Source of the DNA: Chitinophagaceae bacterium
GTDB taxonomy: Bacteria; Bacteroidota; Bacteroidia; Chitinophagales; Chitinophagaceae
Direction: 5' to 3'
DNA length: 6,018 nt
Assembly: GCA_018061385.1 (NCBI GenBank)
Contig: JAGOUF010000163.1
Location: forward strand, 1-6,018
Shown piece by piece: positions 1 through 6,018 of this stretch. The notes under the pieces are model-generated. The model searched no databases. It saw nothing but the letters and a program-made list of their open reading frames with translations, and was not told where the DNA came from. The position numbers and the translations under genes were made by a program. Within the stretch, counting starts at the first letter, position 1. Each line of letters starts with the position of its first letter.

Positions 1-515
1 CTTTAAATGGTGGTTATGGTAGTAGAACAGTTGTTGCTGGTGCTGGTTTTTTATTGAACAATGAAATGGATGATTTTAGTATACAACCTGGGGTTGCAAA
101 TATGTATGGAGCATTGGGTGGAGAAGCAAATGCAATTGTTCCTTCTAAAAGAATGTTAAGCAGTATGTGCCCTGTAGTTGTAACTAAAGAGGGCAAACCT
201 TTTTTAGTAGTTGGCACACCAGGTGGAACAACAATTCCAACATCAGTTTATCAAACTTTATTAAATATGATTGAGTTTAATATGAACGTAACCGATGCTG
301 TAAACAAACCAAAATTTCATCATCAACATTTACCAGATGAAGTATACGTAGAAAAATTTTTTCCAAAAGAGGTAAGAAGTCAACTAGAAAATATGGGGTA
401 TAAAATTATTGAAAGATCTGCAATTGGAAGAACAGAAGCTATACATGTTAAAGGTAAAAATAGTATTGATGTTGCAGCTGATAAACGAGGAGATGATAGT
501 GTTGCTGGATATTAA
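1..515 (+). CDS. ggt: Gamma-glutamyltransferase, C-terminal part (5' end outside window)
   Basis: The frame is open from the left edge (first full codon at base 3) to the TAA at 513-515, giving about 170 residues. They align from memory with E. coli GGT from about Leu410 to the end, including the identical final AGY. The enzyme cleaves the gamma-glutamyl bond of glutathione and transfers the glutamyl group to water or an acceptor; it is normally periplasmic or exported and self-cleaves into two subunits. Visible active-site elements are Asn at 6-8 (E. coli Asn411), NNEMDDFS with the substrate-binding Asp at 72-74 (Asp433), the lid-loop stretch PGVANMYGALGG with its Tyr at 105-107, the Ser-Ser pair at 159-164 (Ser462/463), and the GTPGG oxyanion-hole glycines at 222-227. 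FHHQHLPDE is also typical. The catalytic Thr should lie about 19 codons upstream, outside the window. Nothing looks degraded. The position of Gln430 carries Glu, as in the human enzyme. Confidence 0.95.
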   Translation, partial: LNGGYGSRTVVAGAGFLLNNEMDDFSIQPGVANMYGALGGEANAIVPSKRMLSSMCPVVVTKEGKPFLVVGTPGGTTIPTSVYQTLLNMIEFNMNVTDAVNKPKFHHQHLPDEVYVEKFFPKEVRSQLENMGYKIIERSAIGRTEAIHVKGKNSIDVAADKRGDDSVAGY

Positions 516-537
516 ATTTTTGAAAGTAGAAATAAAC

Positions 538-566
538 AAAAAAGCTGTTCTATGAACAGCTTTTTT
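538..566. terminator. Bidirectional intrinsic terminator between convergent genes
   Basis: A perfect 13-bp inverted repeat (538-550 with 554-566) encloses a 3-base TAT loop. The core is GCTGTTC/GAACAGC, flanked by six A on the left and six T on the right. Either strand therefore gives a stem followed by a U-tract. It lies 22 bases after the ggt stop codon and 21 bases after the stop codon of the minus-strand gene, so it probably ends both transcripts. Confidence 0.9.
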
Positions 567-587
567 GTTGGAAGATAAATTGAATAT

Positions 588-848
588 TTATCTTAATATA
601 GTTAGTGTTCCAGTCATTACTTTAAGCCCATTTTTAGGGTTAATAACAAAGTAATAAACACCTATTGGTAATGGCTTGCCATTGTAAGTTCCATCCCAAG
701 GTTTACTATACCCCATATTGCTAAATACAGTTTGTCCATTTCTGCTAAATACATCTACAGTTGCTCCAACATAATTGTTCAAATATGTAATGTCCCAAGT
801 ATCGTTGATGCCATCTCCATTTGGAGAAAATGCGTTTGGAATAACTGG
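588..848 (-). other. T9SS type B sorting domain (gliding-motility-associated C-terminal domain)
   Basis: Residues 1721-1806 start VIPNAFSPNGDGINDTW, the hallmark of the family (TIGR04131/CHU_C, PF13585). VDVFSRNGQTVF, WDGTYNGKPLPIGVYYFV and the final TGTLTILR follow. This domain directs cargo through the type IX secretion system to the outer membrane or beyond. It is full length and ends exactly at the stop codon, so the C-terminus is intact. Confidence 0.95.
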
Positions 849-3800
849 TGTAAGCAATATCCTTACTCTTACTGTATCGTTTGCAGCACAACCACCATTT
901 CCTGTGACGGTTAAAGTGTACAATTTATCAGCTAAAGGAGTACTTATTGGCTTTAATAATGTGTCGTAATTCAAGTATAATGAAGGCGTCCATTTGTAGC
1001 TTAAACTACTACCACTTGCTGTTGGCTGTAGTTGTATTGATCCACCTTGTAATACCCAAAGTGGTGCACCAGCATCCACAAAAGGGTAACTGTTTACTTT
1101 AACTGATTTTACCTTTGTATTACTCTTACAACCTTTATCATTAATGTGATAATAGCTTACACTATAAGTTCCAACAGCAGCATATTTGTGTGCTACATTA
1201 TTGGTAGTAGTAGTATTGCCATCGCCCAATTCCCAATTTCTTGTTACAACAGTACCAACAGAGTTACTTGTAAAACGAATGGTGTCATTTAAACAAACTT
1301 CCGAAGGAGTAGCTGTGAAATCAGCAACAGGTTCTGGATAAACAGCTGATAAATTTTTGCTTGTATCTTTTGTACAATTGTATTGACTTTTAACAGTTAG
1401 CTTAACTGTAAATGGACCAGTAGAGCTGTAGCTATGTGTTGGGTTTGGTAGGGTAGAACCAGTACTATTATTGGGGTTGCCAAAATCCCAAGTATATGTT
1501 GGGTTTGCGTCATCTGCAACAGTTGATAAATTGCTAAATGTTGCTGCACCACTAGGTAAACAAACAGCAGTTGGCAAACTAAAGTTTGCAAATGGTCTAT
1601 TTCTTACAATCAAGGGTTTAGATCCTGATGCAATACAGTTGTTGCCATTTTTTAGAGTTAAAGTAACTGTATAGCTATTTGCAGTTAGATAAGTATGGCT
1701 TGTACTTGCACCTGTTCCATTAGCTGTTGCATCACCAAAATTCCAACTCCAATTGCTTAATGCACCACCATTTGAAACTGAATTGTCTGCAAATGTAATG
1801 GCTGATTTTTCGCAATTTAATGTGCCAATTGTAAAGTCAATTGTAGGTAATGGCCAAACAGTTACAGAAGTTGTGTCAGCATCTTTACAACCATTACTGG
1901 TATTGTAAGTTGCAATAACTTGAAAAGTACCAACACCAGAAGTAGCAGGATTAAAACTATTGCCACTAACGCCTGTTCCGGTGTATGTAAAACTTCCTGG
2001 TAAACCTGTTGTTTCTGTAAACTGCGTTAAGTTAAATGCACTTGCATTGGCACACACATTTGGTATTGCAGTATAAGTAACATTTGGTGTAGGGTTTAAT
2101 GTAATGTTGTGTGTAACAGGAGCACTAATACAACCTTTATCGCTGGTAACAGTTAATGTTACTGTTTTAACTCCAGTTGTTGTATACGCATGTTTGGGGT
2201 TTTGTAAGGTTGACGTAACTCCAGCACCAAAATCCCAATTCCACATTGTTACTGTATTGCCTGAACCTCCTGTACTTGATGTACTACTAAATACTGTAGA
2301 GTCTCTTAAGCAAGCAGTTGCTGGAGCTGTAATTACAGCAGTTGGTAATTGATAAATTGTAGAAGATAAAGCTTTTGTTTTTGTATCGGCACAGCCATAT
2401 CCATTTAGTGTAACAGTTAAGCTTACGTTGAATGGACCAGTAGAAGTATAAATATGTAATGGGTCTTTTACTGTGCTTGTATTTGGGTTAGGAACAGTTG
2501 CATTTGGGTCGTTAAAATTCCATAAATAAGTAACACCTGTTGTTGGTGTAGTTAAATTGGTAAACTGCATACTACCGCCTAAACAAATACCTGGAGGAGT
2601 TTGAAAATCTACAACAGGCTTGGCTATTACTACAATATTAGTATCCTTTATTGCACTTAAACAACCAGCAGCATTTTTTACATATAATTTTACATTAAAT
2701 GTACCTGCAGTATTAAATGTATGGGATTGAGGAGCAGCAGGTGCTGTGCCAGTAACTACAGTATTAGGGCTTCCGTCATTCCAGTCCCAAACCCATTCAA
2801 CAGCACTACTACTTGATAAATCATTAAATGTTACAGATGTTCCTGCACAAATGGTATCTTTTGAAACAGTAAATTTTGCATTTAAATCGAAAGACAAATC
2901 AACAAAAACACTGTCTTCAGAAAAACAACCCACACTATTAATGGTTTTTAATTTAGCCCAATAAGAGCTAACTCCAGAACTTAAGGGAGGATAAACATGT
3001 GGATTGGGAACAGGGTTTGGATTTGGTGGTGTTGCAGTATAATTTGTACCATCGCCAAAGCTCCATTGCCATTGTTGTATACTTGTTCCAGCCAGTGGCG
3101 TTGAGTTATCTGTAAAAGTTACGCTTGTACTCCCACAAGCACCATTTACAGCTGTAAATGCAATGTCATCGTGCCCAACAGTTACGTTAATAATATGTCT
3201 ACTTTCACTACCACATTCACTAATAAAAGTTCCTTTAGCAATTGCCGTTACTTGAAAAGTACCTTCTTGTGAAAAATTGTATAATGGGGGAGAAGAATAT
3301 AAAAAGTAAGTTCTACCATCAACTACAATTGATCCAGTACTGGTTGCATAAAATGTTCCTGGATTCCCTGGATTAGGAGTTAAACCACCTCTTACAATAC
3401 CAGCAGGCGAAACGTATGGACTTGCACCTGAATCCCATAAAATACTATCCACTTGAGTGAGTAAATATGGTAAAGCAATTTGTAAACGTACTGGATTGTT
3501 TACACATGTTTTAACCGAAGCTGTAGAAGTATCCGTTCCAAATGGATTTTGTGCAACACTAATAGAAGATAAATTTTTGATAGCTGTACCTGCATTGTAA
3601 CCATAGCTTTCGCCATCACCCATTCCATATGCAATGGCATTAAATGGATAATCTGATTTTAAAGTATTTGATGTGTTAGGCAATACCCTGAATTTAGCTA
3701 CATAATAATTTGTATCAAATGTATGTTTCACAAAAGCATTGATAATTGGGATACTGCCAGCAGTATTGTAACAAGTTCCTGCATTGGCTGTGGTTTGATT

Positions 3801-6018
3801 AATTCCAGTATCGGCAACTGCAACGTTATTTAATCTAAAACTAGCAAGACCTTCTTTTTTTATAACCACATTGATATAATGACCATTGTAGTTTGCTCCA
3901 CTTTTTTTAATTGGAGCAGAATAAACAGTTACCTTATTGATTGCTTGTTGAACAGGGCTTAGAATAATCATTTCTGGATCACCATTTCCTTTACTACCAT
4001 TGCTGTTGGCACAACCACCAGCAGTAATAAATTGTGTTACGTTAATGGGCTTATCGCTCTCTATTAATAAAGATTCTTTGCTTGCAAATTGATAATACAA
4101 ATTATTAATCAATCCTGTTTGTGGTGTTGTATGTAAAGGATTGTTTATCCATACTCGTGTAGTTGGATCGTCAACTGTTATTCTGTATAAATTGTATTCC
4201 ATTGTTTTTGTAGGAACAGAAATATATTTTGTACCCCAAGCTACTTTTGGAAACATTTGTTGTATTAAATGATCCGAACCTTGGTCTATAGAAGTACAAG
4301 TTGGAGCATTCACCAAGCATCGCCCATTGCCCCCAAAAACAGCAATTTTTTTATCGCAATTTGTCCAAACTTTCGACCCTGTTAAATCCAATCCATTTGC
4401 ATCATTACCCGAATTTTTAATAAAACCCATTGCATTAAAAATTTCCCCTTTATTTAAAATAAAAGGTCCATAAGTTATTCCCTTGTTATATTTCACCATC
4501 GATGCATCATGCCCTTCAGTAAAAATAGCAGCCGGCACCGAGTCTAATATGTCTTGGCTAGGTGTAAACCAAATAGGGGTATTGTCTTCATTGGCAACTA
4601 CAAAAAAGAATGAATTAGGGTTTGAATTATTGGTAAAACCACCCACATATTTTGTGTCAGTTGGTTGTCCACCAAAAGCTTGAACTGTATAAGCAGAGTT
4701 CCATGTATTTGTAGGAAAAACCATAGCAGCAGCAGCACTATTGTTGGGTGCATAAGTATGCATCCAAACACTCACTGGTGCACCGTTTGAGCTACTAACG
4801 TGAATACCTCTTTTTGAAATTCCTGTATAAAATAATCTTGCATCTGGCAATCCAGTTGGGTTCATATTGTTACTGCTACTTCCTGTTGGAAAATCTTTAA
4901 TTTCTACAACAGTATTTGCCGGAATGGTAATATTGTTTTTAGGGAAACCAGCAGCACCAGGAATGCCTGGTAATTCAACGTTTACAACAGCAGCTTGATC
5001 GCCAGCAGCTATATAAACAGATAGTTTACCTTCATTTGCATCACCACTTTTTCTGTCATTTCTCTCTTGATAACCATTGCCCAACCAAAAATCTGTACCA
5101 CTATTGGTTAAAACATTGGGGTCTTGTGCTATAATACCACTTGCAAAAACCGTATCTACATTTACTGGAATTGTGCCGCCACCGGTTTGAATAATTGCAC
5201 CATTGTAAACGCCGTATGCATTGGTTTTAAAACGAACGTAAATTCTTTTGCTAGCAAATGCATTGTTTGTATAATTAAATGTGGTAGTAGCACCAAACCC
5301 ACTGTTACTTAAAGTAGAAACTTCATATCCAGTAGGAGCTTGAACTGTAATTGTTCCAGCAGCAGGACTTAGATATTGTCCATTTAATAAATAACTCAAA
5401 ACTGGTTGAGATCCATTGTAATTTACAGTACCAAATGCAATTGTAGTAGGCGTTGCAGCAATAACTGGTACAGCAACTGAAGTTATAAATTGAATTTCAT
5501 TACCATAAGTTACACCTACAGAATTTTCTGCATAAGCTCTAACATAATAAGTTGTGCTTGGTGTTAAACCTGTAATTAAACTGCTAAAATTTGTACTATA
5601 CAAACCTTGTGTTGTTTTAGTACTCAATGCTGTTGTTGGGTTAGGGCTTGTACTCCAACAAATCCCTTTTTGCACAATGGTTACACCACCACTATCTGTT
5701 ACATTTCCCCCACTGGTTGCTCTATTAGAAAAAATATTGCTTGCGGCATTAGTAGTTACAGTTGGTAATGTTGGTGGCAATGTAATAAAAGGCATAATTG
5801 CTCCATAGTAAACATTACCATCTAGTGCTTTTACATAAGTTCTGCCATAATATTGAGTGCCATTGGGTATTAAGCCAGTTGCCTGATTGGTGAAACTACC
5901 AGGAAAAGTATTGATTGTAGCTGGAGTTACTGCAGTTTTAGTGCTTAAATTAATATCAATACCTGTATTTACTGTGTTCCAAATAACACCATAATAATCA
6001 ATTGGCATTGACGGGGCA
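588..6018 (-). CDS. Giant T9SS-secreted surface protein with FN3-like, IgGFc-binding-type and PKD domains (N-terminus outside window)
   Basis: The frame runs unbroken from the right edge to the stop at 588-590. Residues here are numbered from the Met at 6006-6008, giving 1,806 residues to the end. That Met is not a credible start: the frame stays open upstream (Ala-Pro-Ser precede it), there is no signal peptide, and it falls inside an FN3-like unit. Domains in order are FN3-like 1-78 (truncated) and 82-177, Ig-like 179-292, IgGFc-binding-type region 303-690 with extension 691-812, Cys-paired Ig-like 813-945, nine PKD/Ig-like repeats 946-1720, and the T9SS type B sorting domain 1721-1806. The protein is inferred to be exported by Sec, then by T9SS, and to act outside the cell as an adhesin or binding stalk. 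No catalytic domain is visible. The product is certain as a T9SS cargo; the adhesive role is inferred from domain type. Type B cargo usually depends on a PorP/SprF-like partner, and none is in view. Confidence 0.93.
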   Translation of the reverse strand, partial: APSMPIDYYGVIWNTVNTGIDINLSTKTAVTPATINTFPGSFTNQATGLIPNGTQYYGRTYVKALDGNVYYGAIMPFITLPPTLPTVTTNAASNIFSNRATSGGNVTDSGGVTIVQKGICWSTSPNPTTALSTKTTQGLYSTNFSSLITGLTPSTTYYVRAYAENSVGVTYGNEIQFITSVAVPVIAATPTTIAFGTVNYNGSQPVLSYLLNGQYLSPAAGTITVQAPTGYEVSTLSNSGFGATTTFNYTNNAFASKRIYVRFKTNAYGVYNGAIIQTGGGTIPVNVDTVFASGIIAQDPNVLTNSGTDFWLGNGYQERNDRKSGDANEGKLSVYIAAGDQAAVVNVELPGIPGAAGFPKNNITIPANTVVEIKDFPTGSSSNNMNPTGLPDARLFYTGISKRGIHVSSSNGAPVSVWMHTYAPNNSAAAAMVFPTNTWNSAYTVQAFGGQPTDTKYVGGFTNNSNPNSFFFVVANEDNTPIWFTPSQDILDSVPAAIFTEGHDASMVKYNKGITYGPFILNKGEIFNAMGFIKNSGNDANGLDLTGSKVWTNCDKKIAVFGGNGRCLVNAPTCTSIDQGSDHLIQQMFPKVAWGTKYISVPTKTMEYNLYRITVDDPTTRVWINNPLHTTPQTGLINNLYYQFASKESLLIESDKPINVTQFITAGGCANSNGSKGNGDPEMIILSPVQQAINKVTVYSAPIKKSGANYNGHYINVVIKKEGLASFRLNNVAVADTGINQTTANAGTCYNTAGSIPIINAFVKHTFDTNYYVAKFRVLPNTSNTLKSDYPFNAIAYGMGDGESYGYNAGTAIKNLSSISVAQNPFGTDTSTASVKTCVNNPVRLQIALPYLLTQVDSILWDSGASPYVSPAGIVRGGLTPNPGNPGTFYATSTGSIVVDGRTYFLYSSPPLYNFSQEGTFQVTAIAKGTFISECGSESRHIINVTVGHDDIAFTAVNGACGSTSVTFTDNSTPLAGTSIQQWQWSFGDGTNYTATPPNPNPVPNPHVYPPLSSGVSSYWAKLKTINSVGCFSEDSVFVDLSFDLNAKFTVSKDTICAGTSVTFNDLSSSSAVEWVWDWNDGSPNTVVTGTAPAAPQSHTFNTAGTFNVKLYVKNAAGCLSAIKDTNIVVIAKPVVDFQTPPGICLGGSMQFTNLTTPTTGVTYLWNFNDPNATVPNPNTSTVKDPLHIYTSTGPFNVSLTVTLNGYGCADTKTKALSSTIYQLPTAVITAPATACLRDSTVFSSTSSTGGSGNTVTMWNWDFGAGVTSTLQNPKHAYTTTGVKTVTLTVTSDKGCISAPVTHNITLNPTPNVTYTAIPNVCANASAFNLTQFTETTGLPGSFTYTGTGVSGNSFNPATSGVGTFQVIATYNTSNGCKDADTTSVTVWPLPTIDFTIGTLNCEKSAITFADNSVSNGGALSNWSWNFGDATANGTGASTSHTYLTANSYTVTLTLKNGNNCIASGSKPLIVRNRPFANFSLPTAVCLPSGAATFSNLSTVADDANPTYTWDFGNPNNSTGSTLPNPTHSYSSTGPFTVKLTVKSQYNCTKDTSKNLSAVYPEPVADFTATPSEVCLNDTIRFTSNSVGTVVTRNWELGDGNTTTTNNVAHKYAAVGTYSVSYYHINDKGCKSNTKVKSVKVNSYPFVDAGAPLWVLQGGSIQLQPTASGSSLSYKWTPSLYLNYDTLLKPISTPLADKLYTLTVTGNGGCAANDTVRVRILLTPVIPNAFSPNGDGINDTWDITYLNNYVGATVDVFSRNGQTVFSNMGYSKPWDGTYNGKPLPIGVYYFVINPKNGLKVMTGTLTILR
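849..3173 (-). repeat. Array of nine PKD/Ig-like repeats (about 80-94 residues each)
   Basis: Approximate repeat boundaries (residues) are 946-1039, 1040-1130, 1131-1221, 1222-1307, 1308-1387, 1388-1470, 1471-1559, 1560-1640 and 1641-1720. Repeats 1-4 and 6-8 carry variants of the PKD core W-x-W-x-F-G-D-G: WQWSFGDG, WVWDWNDG, YLWNFNDP, WNWDFGAG, WSWNFGDA, YTWDFGNP and NWELGDG. Each of these has an H-x-Y/F strand and a V-x-L-x-V or similar strand before the second Cys. Repeat 5 lacks the core. Repeat 9 (VDAGAPLWVLQGG, YKWTPSLYL) is the Ig-like type that often sits just before the sorting domain. The array probably forms a rigid extracellular stalk. Confidence 0.85.
3174..3572 (-). other. Cys-paired Ig-like domain preceding the PKD array
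   Basis: Residues 813-945 begin after the AIKNLSSISV linker. They carry Cys835 in KTCVNNPVRLQI and Cys932 in ISECGSES, flanking SILWDSG and a GTFQVTAIAKG strand. The placement of the two cysteines mirrors that of the following repeats, which suggests a related, larger Ig-like fold. A Gly/Pro/Asn-rich loop (about 870-885) makes it longer than the repeats. Confidence 0.55.
3573..3938 (-). other. C-terminal extension of the IgGFc-binding-type module
   Basis: Residues 691-812 contain NGHYINVVIKKEG, then SFRLNNV, a paired YYVAKFRV strand and FNAIAYGMGDGESYGYNAGT. The last motif, with its Gly/Tyr-rich AYG-GESYGYNAGT core, often follows IgGFc-binding-type regions in Bacteroidota proteins carrying sorting domains. 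The function is unknown; it is probably an additional beta domain packed on the head. Confidence 0.55.
3939..5102 (-). other. IgGFc-binding-type domain
   Basis: Residues 303-690 begin SGTDFWLG, the usual opening of this module. Hallmarks follow in order: KLSVYIAAGD, an ITIPANTVVEI strand, KRGIHVSSSNGAPVSVWMH, AAMVFPTNTW, KKIAVFGGNGRC near 553-564, and SDHLIQQMFP followed by WGTKYISVP near 578-599. These match the IgGFc-binding N-terminal family (Pfam PF17517), named after a mucin-like animal protein that binds the Fc part of IgG. The usual CDHL motif reads SDHL here. In environmental Bacteroidota, IgG is not an expected ligand, so the name denotes the fold rather than a demonstrated activity. 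This is the likeliest binding head of the protein. Confidence 0.8.
5133..5474 (-). other. Ig-like beta-sandwich domain
   Basis: Residues 179-292 begin PVIAATPTTIAFGTV and contain APTGYEVST, a KRIYVRFKT strand and GVYNGAII. This order resembles Ig-like spacer domains found in large Bacteroidota surface proteins, where the PTGFEVS and YVRF strands recur. The domain links the FN3-like units to the IgGFc-binding-type region. No enzymatic residues are evident. The exact family was not established. Confidence 0.6.
5478..6018 (-). other. Two tandem FN3-like units
   Basis: Residues 1-78 and 82-177 share the order GV/IxW, an STKT stretch, a glycine-rich turn, a GLxPxxxYY strand, a Y/TYVRAYA-like strand and a final YGxxxxFIT strand. 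In the second unit, GICWSTSPNPT, GLTPSTTYYVRAYAENS and YGNEIQFIT are clear. This is the FN3-like module common in secreted Bacteroidota proteins. The first unit lacks about 30 N-terminal residues at the window edge, so at least that much of the protein is missing. The role is probably spacing or ligand contact. Confidence 0.75.

Noticed and set aside
54..515. A separate short gene starting at the TTG at 54
   Set aside because: The frame is open to the left edge, and the upstream residues (LNGGYGSRTVVAGAGF) continue the gamma-glutamyltransferase alignment. The TTG is an internal Leu codon.
849..3173. The repeat array as a CRISPR or a DNA-level tandem repeat
   Set aside because: The periodicity is at protein level (about 80-94 residues) with strongly diverged DNA. 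There are no short identical repeats with unique spacers.
4726..4737. (GCA)4 trinucleotide run as a phase-variable microsatellite
   Set aside because: It is only four units long and encodes a short Ala run in frame. A length change would not shift the frame, so phase switching is unlikely.
732..5808. Short plus-strand frames opposite the giant gene (for example 2104-2352 and 5554-5808) and the minus-strand frame 1397-1591
   Set aside because: They lie entirely inside a confidently coding frame, show no recognisable domains, and have repetitive composition that mirrors the Thr/Val/Asn-rich repeats on the coding strand.
588..6008. The ATG at 6006-6008 as the true start of the giant gene
   Set aside because: The frame remains open to the edge, no signal peptide follows, and the Met falls inside an FN3-like unit whose first strands would be missing.
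1..6018. A functional link or operon between the gamma-glutamyltransferase and the giant surface protein
   Set aside because: The genes are convergent and separated by a bidirectional terminator. Nothing in the sequence supports co-regulation.

Overview
The window is AT-rich and comes from a member of the Bacteroidota. The clearest sign is a type IX secretion (T9SS) type B sorting domain at the end of the long minus-strand protein. Tandem PKD domains and Bacteroidota-style FN3-like units in the same protein support this. The domain style resembles Chitinophagales/Sphingobacteriales, but the sequence alone does not fix the genus.

Layout: two genes run toward each other and both are cut by the window edges. 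On the left (1-515, plus strand) is the C-terminal end of a gamma-glutamyltransferase, covering most of its small subunit. A 72-bp intergenic gap follows, holding one strong hairpin (538-566) that can terminate transcription from both sides. From 588 to the right edge (minus strand) a single open frame of more than 1,800 codons encodes the C-terminal part of a giant secreted cell-surface protein. Its N-terminus and signal peptide lie beyond base 6018.

The giant protein reads, N to C: two FN3-like units (the first truncated), an Ig-like domain, an IgGFc-binding-type domain with a Bacteroidota-type extension, a Cys-paired Ig-like domain, an array of nine PKD/Ig-like repeats, and the type B sorting domain. 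This fits a long stalk presenting a binding or adhesion head on the cell surface or in the medium. The ligand cannot be read from the sequence.

The two genes are convergent and show no evident functional link. The giant protein is the interesting part, for its head-and-stalk architecture, its regular cysteine ladder and signs of internal repeat duplication. No RNA genes, mobile elements, CRISPR arrays or separate small genes are supported.
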